Below the pieces are notes generated by a model. It made no database searches, was not told the origin of the DNA, and saw only the letters and a program-made list of their open reading frames with translations. A stretch of 64,000 nt of DNA from Ww85 sp963745765 (lineage in GTDB: Bacteria; Desulfobacterota; Desulfobulbia; Desulfobulbales; Desulfocapsaceae), in NCBI GenBank assembly GCA_963745765.1, contig CAVUYQ010000025.1, positions 124,001-188,000 on the forward strand, read 5' to 3'. The translations under genes were made by a program, and so were the position numbers. This document shows, piece after piece, positions 60,047 to 64,000 of this stretch. Numbering within the stretch: position 1 is the stretch's first letter; every line of letters begins with the position of its first letter.

Positions 60047-61609
60047 GTGGCATTTGCAATTAACAAGGAGTCCTATACCGGTGGTGTGAAGGAAATTTCC
60101 ATTGGTAAGGGAGCGTCGGCCTTAAAAGTGGGTGGAGAAACATGTTACCCCTTCTACACATTCGAAGGCGACATGCCAAACAAGCCGGTGATTGCCATGG
60201 AGATCTGGGACATTGAACCCGGGGACTGGCCGGCGGCAGCAGTTGCCCCCTTCAAGGATGTCCTTGCGGATCCGGCGGCCTGGGCAAAAAAATGTGTGGA
60301 GGAGTACGGTGCGGATGCAATCGTCATCCAGCTCAAGAGCATTGATCCCAACGATAAGAACGCCAGCCCCCAATCTGCGGCCGAAACGGTGAAGAAGGTA
60401 CTCGCTGCAATCGATGTCCCGCTCATCGTCTGGGGGTGTGCGAATCCTGCCAAGGATGAAGAAGTCTTCAAGGTTGTCTGTGAGTTCTGCCAGGATGAAA
60501 ATCTTCTGATCGGACCGGTTGAGGAGAAAAATTACAAGGGCATTGCCGCTGCGGCCATGGGCTATAAGCATTCGCTCATTTCCTCTTCACCAATCGATGT
60601 TAACCTGGCAAAACAGATCAACATTCTACTTGAGAATTTCGGCATGCCGATGGAGCGGGTTATTGTCGATCCGACCACCGGCGGTCTCGGTTACGGTATG
60701 GAGTACTCTTATTCCGTTATGGAGCGCCTGTCGATGGCTGCCCTGAGCCAGGGAGATGACAAGCTTCAGTACCCGATGATCAACAACCTCGGCAATGAAG
60801 TCTGGAAATGCAAAGAAGCCAAACTAAAGGTCGAGGAGGCACCGCTGCTGGGTGATCCGGAAAAACGCGGCATACTGATGGAAGCCGTCGGAGCTGTTAC
60901 TTATCTTCTCAGCGGATCCAACATACTCATCATGCGTCATCCTGAATCAATCAGGCTGGTCAAGGAATACATCGGCGCAATGAGTGACGGCACGTCACTT
61001 GCCGATTCCGCACCGATCCAGAAACGTCTCGATGATGTGGCAATAGACTTTGCCGCCCTGGCACCAGTTCCTGATCTTACCATCGTTGAAGATAAAAAAG
61101 CAGCACCTGCCAAAAAGGCTGTCCCGGCTGCCAAGAAGGAAGCTGCGGCCGCACCTGCTGCCGAAAAACCGAAGGCTGCGGCTAAACCGGCCAAGGTCGA
61201 GGCGAAAAAAGAGGCTCCGGCTGCTCCTGCGGCGGCCCCTGAAATAGATGCCAAAGCCAAGGCTGAGGCGGAAGCCAAGGCAAAGGTCGATGCAGAAGCT
61301 AAAGCCAAGGCTGATGCGGAAGCCAAAGCAAAGGCCGAGGAAACTGCCAAAGCCGCCGCTGCGGCCAAGGCTAAAGCGGATGCGGAAGCAAAGGCGGAAG
61401 CTGAAAAGCAGGCTGTCGCAGCTGCAAAAGCGGCACGTGATGCCGAGGAGACGGAGCTCAGGGCCAAGCGGGAACATGAGCGGGCTCTCCTGGCATTAAG
61501 TCGTGCCGAGGCACCCAAAGGCGAGGTTAAAATAACAGCTGCAGCCGTTCAGAAGACCGAGCAGGAAAAAATACTTGATATGCTCAACAGATTCCATAAG
61601 CGCGTCTAA
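60047..61609 (+). CDS. acsD: CODH/ACS complex delta subunit (corrinoid FeS protein small subunit) with Ala/Lys-rich tail
   Basis: A 520-residue protein with GTG start at 60047 after an excellent AAGGAGG. Residues about 1-345 are the delta/CdhD TIM barrel that holds the corrinoid with AcsC: PNKPVIAMEIWD, WGCANPAKDEEV, IVDPTTGGLGYGMEYSYSVM and MINNLGNEVWKCKEAK. From about 348 on the sequence becomes Ala/Lys/Glu/Pro-rich, with the eight-residue unit DAEAKAKA repeated and a long charged helix, and finishes with EQEKILDMLNRFHKRV. The tail is absent from textbook AcsD (about 310 residues). It may bind a partner or the membrane; that is unproven. Confidence 0.9.
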   Translation: MAFAINKESYTGGVKEISIGKGASALKVGGETCYPFYTFEGDMPNKPVIAMEIWDIEPGDWPAAAVAPFKDVLADPAAWAKKCVEEYGADAIVIQLKSIDPNDKNASPQSAAETVKKVLAAIDVPLIVWGCANPAKDEEVFKVVCEFCQDENLLIGPVEEKNYKGIAAAAMGYKHSLISSSPIDVNLAKQINILLENFGMPMERVIVDPTTGGLGYGMEYSYSVMERLSMAALSQGDDKLQYPMINNLGNEVWKCKEAKLKVEEAPLLGDPEKRGILMEAVGAVTYLLSGSNILIMRHPESIRLVKEYIGAMSDGTSLADSAPIQKRLDDVAIDFAALAPVPDLTIVEDKKAAPAKKAVPAAKKEAAAAPAAEKPKAAAKPAKVEAKKEAPAAPAAAPEIDAKAKAEAEAKAKVDAEAKAKADAEAKAKAEETAKAAAAAKAKADAEAKAEAEKQAVAAAKAARDAEETELRAKREHERALLALSRAEAPKGEVKITAAAVQKTEQEKILDMLNRFHKRV

Positions 61610-61672
61610 CAGGGTCTGTTCAGTTTTTATGTACTAGTGGATTTAAACGAATTTATTTGTGGAGGAACCCCA

Positions 61673-63703
61673 ATGGCAGAATTAACAAACAAACCCGCTG
61701 CAAAAGAAGTAAAGCTGGCAGATCCCATGGAAGCCTCAATTGAGCCTTCAACCCAGGAAATGATCCTCAGGGCCCAGAGGCTTGGTATAGATACGGTTTT
61801 CGACCGGGCGGTGACCATGAAACCCTGCGCTATCGGTCTGCAGGGCATTTGCTGTAAAAACTGCGCGATGGGACCGTGCCGGTTGCCGCTGCCGAAAGGC
61901 GGTATTGAGGGAGAGGATACCAGGAAAGGACTTTGCGGAGCAACTGCCAATACCATCTGTGCCCGTAACTTTGTCCGGATGATCGCTGCCGGAGCTGCCG
62001 CTCACTCCGATCATGGTCGAAGTGTCGCGGAGACCTTTCTTTCTGTCGCCAGGAAGGAAACCAAGGATTACACCATCAAGGATCCGGCCAAACTGATCCA
62101 GATTGCGCCTTACTTCAATGTCGCAACGACTGTTGAGGTTGATGGTAAAACCCAGGATCGTGATCTCGATGAAATTGCTCTTGGCGTTGCCGAGGCCGCG
62201 GTTGCTGAATGGGGTAAGACCGGCGGAACTCTCTCTTATCTGAAAAGAGCGCCTAAACTGCTTCAGGAGAAGTGGGCGAAGACAGGGGTGCTTCCGAGAA
62301 ATATTGATCGAGAGATCGTCGAGATTATGCACCGTACCCATATGGGCGTTGATCAGGATTTTAAGAACCTGATGAAGCAGGGAACCCGGGCATCACTTGC
62401 TGATGGCTGGGGAGGATCAATGATCGGTACCGATCTGCAGGATGTCATGTTCGGCAGCCCGACCCCATTGCAGGCCGAGGCAAACCTCGGTGTTATGAAA
62501 GAGGACCATGTCAATATAATCGTACATGGCCATGAACCGCTGCTTTCGGAGATGATTGTTGCCTCCACCCAGTCCCAGGAAATGGTGGCCTATGCCAAGG
62601 AAAAAGGGGCAAAAGGTATCCAGCTTGCAGGTATCTGCTGTACTGCCAACGAGGTACTGCAGCGCCACGGTGTACCACCGGCCGGAACCTTCCTGCAGCA
62701 GGAACTGGCAATCATCACCGGTGCCTGCGATGCGATGATCGTTGATGTACAGTGTGTCTTCCAGAATCTGGCCAACGTGGCCAAGTGTTTCCATACCAAG
62801 CTCATCACTACGCATCCCATCGCCAAGATGGAGCAGGAAAATGTCCTGCACATCGAATTCGACGAGCATCACGCCATGGAAGATGCCAACCGTATCGTCA
62901 AGATGGCCATCGATAACTTCCAGAACCGGAGTGCCGACGTGATGATTCCGCGTCACAAGACCACCCAGATTGCCGGTTTTGGCGTGGAGTCAATTCGTTA
63001 TCATCTGGGCGGCTCGTTCCGCGGCGACTACTTCACCCTGAACGACAACATCATCAATGGCCGTATTCGGGGAATTGCCGGTGTCGTTGGTTGTAATAAT
63101 GCCCGGACAAAGCATAATGAAGAACATATCACCCTGATCAAGGAACTGATCAAGAACGACGTCATCGTCCTGACTACCGGCTGCAGCGCCATTGCCGCAG
63201 GTATTCATGGACTGCTTACCCCTAGTGCTGCCGCTGTTCATTGCGGACCGGGGCTTGCGGAGGTCTGTGAGACAGTCGGTATTCCGCCGGTACTGCATCT
63301 TGGTTCCTGTGTAGATAACAGCCGAATCCTGCTGGCCGCAACAGAGGTTGTCAAGGCCGGTGGACTGGGCAATGATATCTGCGACCTGCCGGCAGCAGGT
63401 TCGGCGCCGGAATGGATGAGTGAAAAGGCCATCTCCATCGGTCAGTATTTTGTCGCTTCGGGGGTCTATACCGTCTTTGGTTATCATATGCCGCTTGAGG
63501 GTGCACCGGTATTCAAGGACTATCTCTACCGGGAAATGGAAAATATCTACGGCGGTATGTGGGACTGCGAACCGGATCCGATCAAACATGCCCATAAAAT
63601 GATCGCCCATATCGACAAGAAGCGTAAAGAGCTTGGCATTGACAAGGCCCGTGAGCGTGTGCTCATGGATATGGCTGACAGACAGGCCCTTGGTGTCGAA
63701 TAA
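61673..63703 (+). CDS. acsA: Anaerobic carbon-monoxide dehydrogenase, catalytic subunit
   Basis: A 676-residue CooS/AcsA protein that interconverts CO2 and CO at the Ni-Fe-S C-cluster. GGAGG precedes the ATG at 61673. Cysteines of the B and D clusters are C52, C60, C61, C64 and C69 (QGICCKNCAMGPCR) and LCGATANTICARN; the C-cluster region includes HGHEPLLSEM, GICCTANEVLQRHG, VDVQCVFQNL, VVGCNNART, TTGCSAIAAG and HLGSCVDNSRI. Between acsD and acsB it serves the Wood-Ljungdahl pathway, in either direction. Confidence 0.95.
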   Translation: MAELTNKPAAKEVKLADPMEASIEPSTQEMILRAQRLGIDTVFDRAVTMKPCAIGLQGICCKNCAMGPCRLPLPKGGIEGEDTRKGLCGATANTICARNFVRMIAAGAAAHSDHGRSVAETFLSVARKETKDYTIKDPAKLIQIAPYFNVATTVEVDGKTQDRDLDEIALGVAEAAVAEWGKTGGTLSYLKRAPKLLQEKWAKTGVLPRNIDREIVEIMHRTHMGVDQDFKNLMKQGTRASLADGWGGSMIGTDLQDVMFGSPTPLQAEANLGVMKEDHVNIIVHGHEPLLSEMIVASTQSQEMVAYAKEKGAKGIQLAGICCTANEVLQRHGVPPAGTFLQQELAIITGACDAMIVDVQCVFQNLANVAKCFHTKLITTHPIAKMEQENVLHIEFDEHHAMEDANRIVKMAIDNFQNRSADVMIPRHKTTQIAGFGVESIRYHLGGSFRGDYFTLNDNIINGRIRGIAGVVGCNNARTKHNEEHITLIKELIKNDVIVLTTGCSAIAAGIHGLLTPSAAAVHCGPGLAEVCETVGIPPVLHLGSCVDNSRILLAATEVVKAGGLGNDICDLPAAGSAPEWMSEKAISIGQYFVASGVYTVFGYHMPLEGAPVFKDYLYREMENIYGGMWDCEPDPIKHAHKMIAHIDKKRKELGIDKARERVLMDMADRQALGVE

Positions 63704-63760
63704 CGATTCACTGAAGATTTGGAATAAATACTATAACAATCCTCAAAGAAGGAGGAAGGC

Positions 63761-64000
63761 ATGTCAAGATTAGTAGCGTTTGCAGCCATACAGGGTGGCT
63801 ATAAAGTCGTCTCCCAGGTCGAAGGCGAGCTTGAAAAAGCACTGAAGAGCTTTGATGCTTCCACGAAGATCGGTTTTGGTAACACGGCGTATTATCTGCC
63901 GGTTATTTACTCCCTGACCGGTATGAAATGTGAGACTCTCGAAGATCTCAAAAAGCCGCTGGAATTTGCCAGAGGGCTTCTTCCGCCTCATATAAAGGGC
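63761..64000 (+). CDS. acsB: Acetyl-CoA synthase catalytic subunit (5' end only)
   Basis: Eighty codons from the ATG at 63761, behind AAGGAGG, before the window ends. MSRLVAFAAIQGGYKVV, KIGFGNTAYYLPVIYSLTG and ALEDLKKPLEFARGLLPP-like sequence (here CETLEDLKKPLEFARG) are the opening of the CODH/ACS alpha subunit, which joins CO, methyl and CoA at the A-cluster. The cluster-binding cysteines lie beyond the window. Confidence 0.9.
   Translation, partial: MSRLVAFAAIQGGYKVVSQVEGELEKALKSFDASTKIGFGNTAYYLPVIYSLTGMKCETLEDLKKPLEFARGLLPPHIKG

Noticed and set aside
61248..61410. Repetitive GCNAAAGC-rich stretch as a CRISPR or DNA repeat
   Set aside because: It is coding low-complexity sequence within acsD with variable codons; there are no spacer units.
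60937..61518. Long minus-strand frame rich in Ala and Ser opposite acsD
   Set aside because: It is the antisense shadow of the Ala/Lys-rich tail, produced by GC-rich repetitive codons.
1..64000. Search for tRNA, rRNA, CRISPR arrays, integrases and insertion sequences
   Set aside because: None was recognised by eye on either strand; a tRNA scan would be needed to exclude a degenerate tRNA.

Overview
The window reads as a chromosomal segment of a strictly anaerobic, probably sulfate- or sulfur-metabolising bacterium of the Desulfobacterota (Desulfobulbales/Desulfobacterales-like). This is an inference from gene content: a CO dehydrogenase/acetyl-CoA synthase (CODH/ACS) operon with its corrinoid-activating protein, a membrane FeS oxidoreductase fused to an ETF operon, beta-oxidation genes, rubrerythrins, a secreted CbiK-type cobaltochelatase under a cobalamin riboswitch, and tRNA 2-selenouridine synthase. 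No rRNA, tRNA, CRISPR array, transposase or prophage was seen.

Layout. 0-10.6 kb is an accessory stretch, mostly on the minus strand: two GNAT acetyltransferases, a haem-binding protein, a pyruvate decarboxylase-type enzyme, a TIR-domain remnant, PanE-like reductase, GST, a CDF metal exporter, a TauE/SafE permease, an FmdE-family protein, an ArsR regulator and an M20 amidohydrolase. Short AT-rich inverted-repeat elements are scattered between these genes. 10.9-20.4 kb holds housekeeping and stress genes: YkgJ, ferritin-like protein, Nudix, riboswitch-cbiK, CBS protein, GAF-GspE ATPase, Mth938-like protein, rubrerythrin, GGT. 20.4-27.4 kb has mnmH and then one compact unit, tctC-tctB-tctA-prpD-prpB, behind a consensus promoter; it joins a tripartite tricarboxylate transporter to 2-methylcitrate breakdown without a methylcitrate synthase. 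27.7-30.9 kb has GlcG-like, Sel1, SDR-type epimerase and small membrane proteins.

31.2-40.1 kb is a fatty-acid degradation operon: acyl-CoA synthetase, 3-hydroxyacyl-CoA dehydrogenase/enoyl-CoA hydratase (carrying three +1 frameshifts), thiolase, acyl-CoA dehydrogenase, MBL-fold hydrolase and a hotdog protein. 43.6-48.9 kb has a MerR regulator divergent from an operon that would carry electrons from acyl-CoA dehydrogenase to the quinone pool: FeS membrane oxidoreductase, etfB, etfA, an SCP2-like protein and a thioesterase. The two operons share a promoter/operator design (TTGACC-N17-TATAA overlapping an ACCTNAACGTAAA palindrome), so the MerR protein probably controls both. A FadL-type porin follows, also frameshifted.

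50.4-55.4 kb is a decaying region: a broken radical-SAM gene, then an envelope-stress-like cluster (DUF3309, DUF883, YqjE, YqjK-like, AI-2E exporter family, DUF302), then degraded and partly duplicated DUF302/DUF1207/small-membrane genes. From 55.5 kb come an Old Yellow Enzyme/dienoyl-CoA reductase-like protein and the CODH/ACS operon: RACE ATPase, ACS delta subunit with an unusual Ala/Lys-rich tail of about 170 residues, CODH, and the start of the ACS catalytic subunit, which runs off the window.
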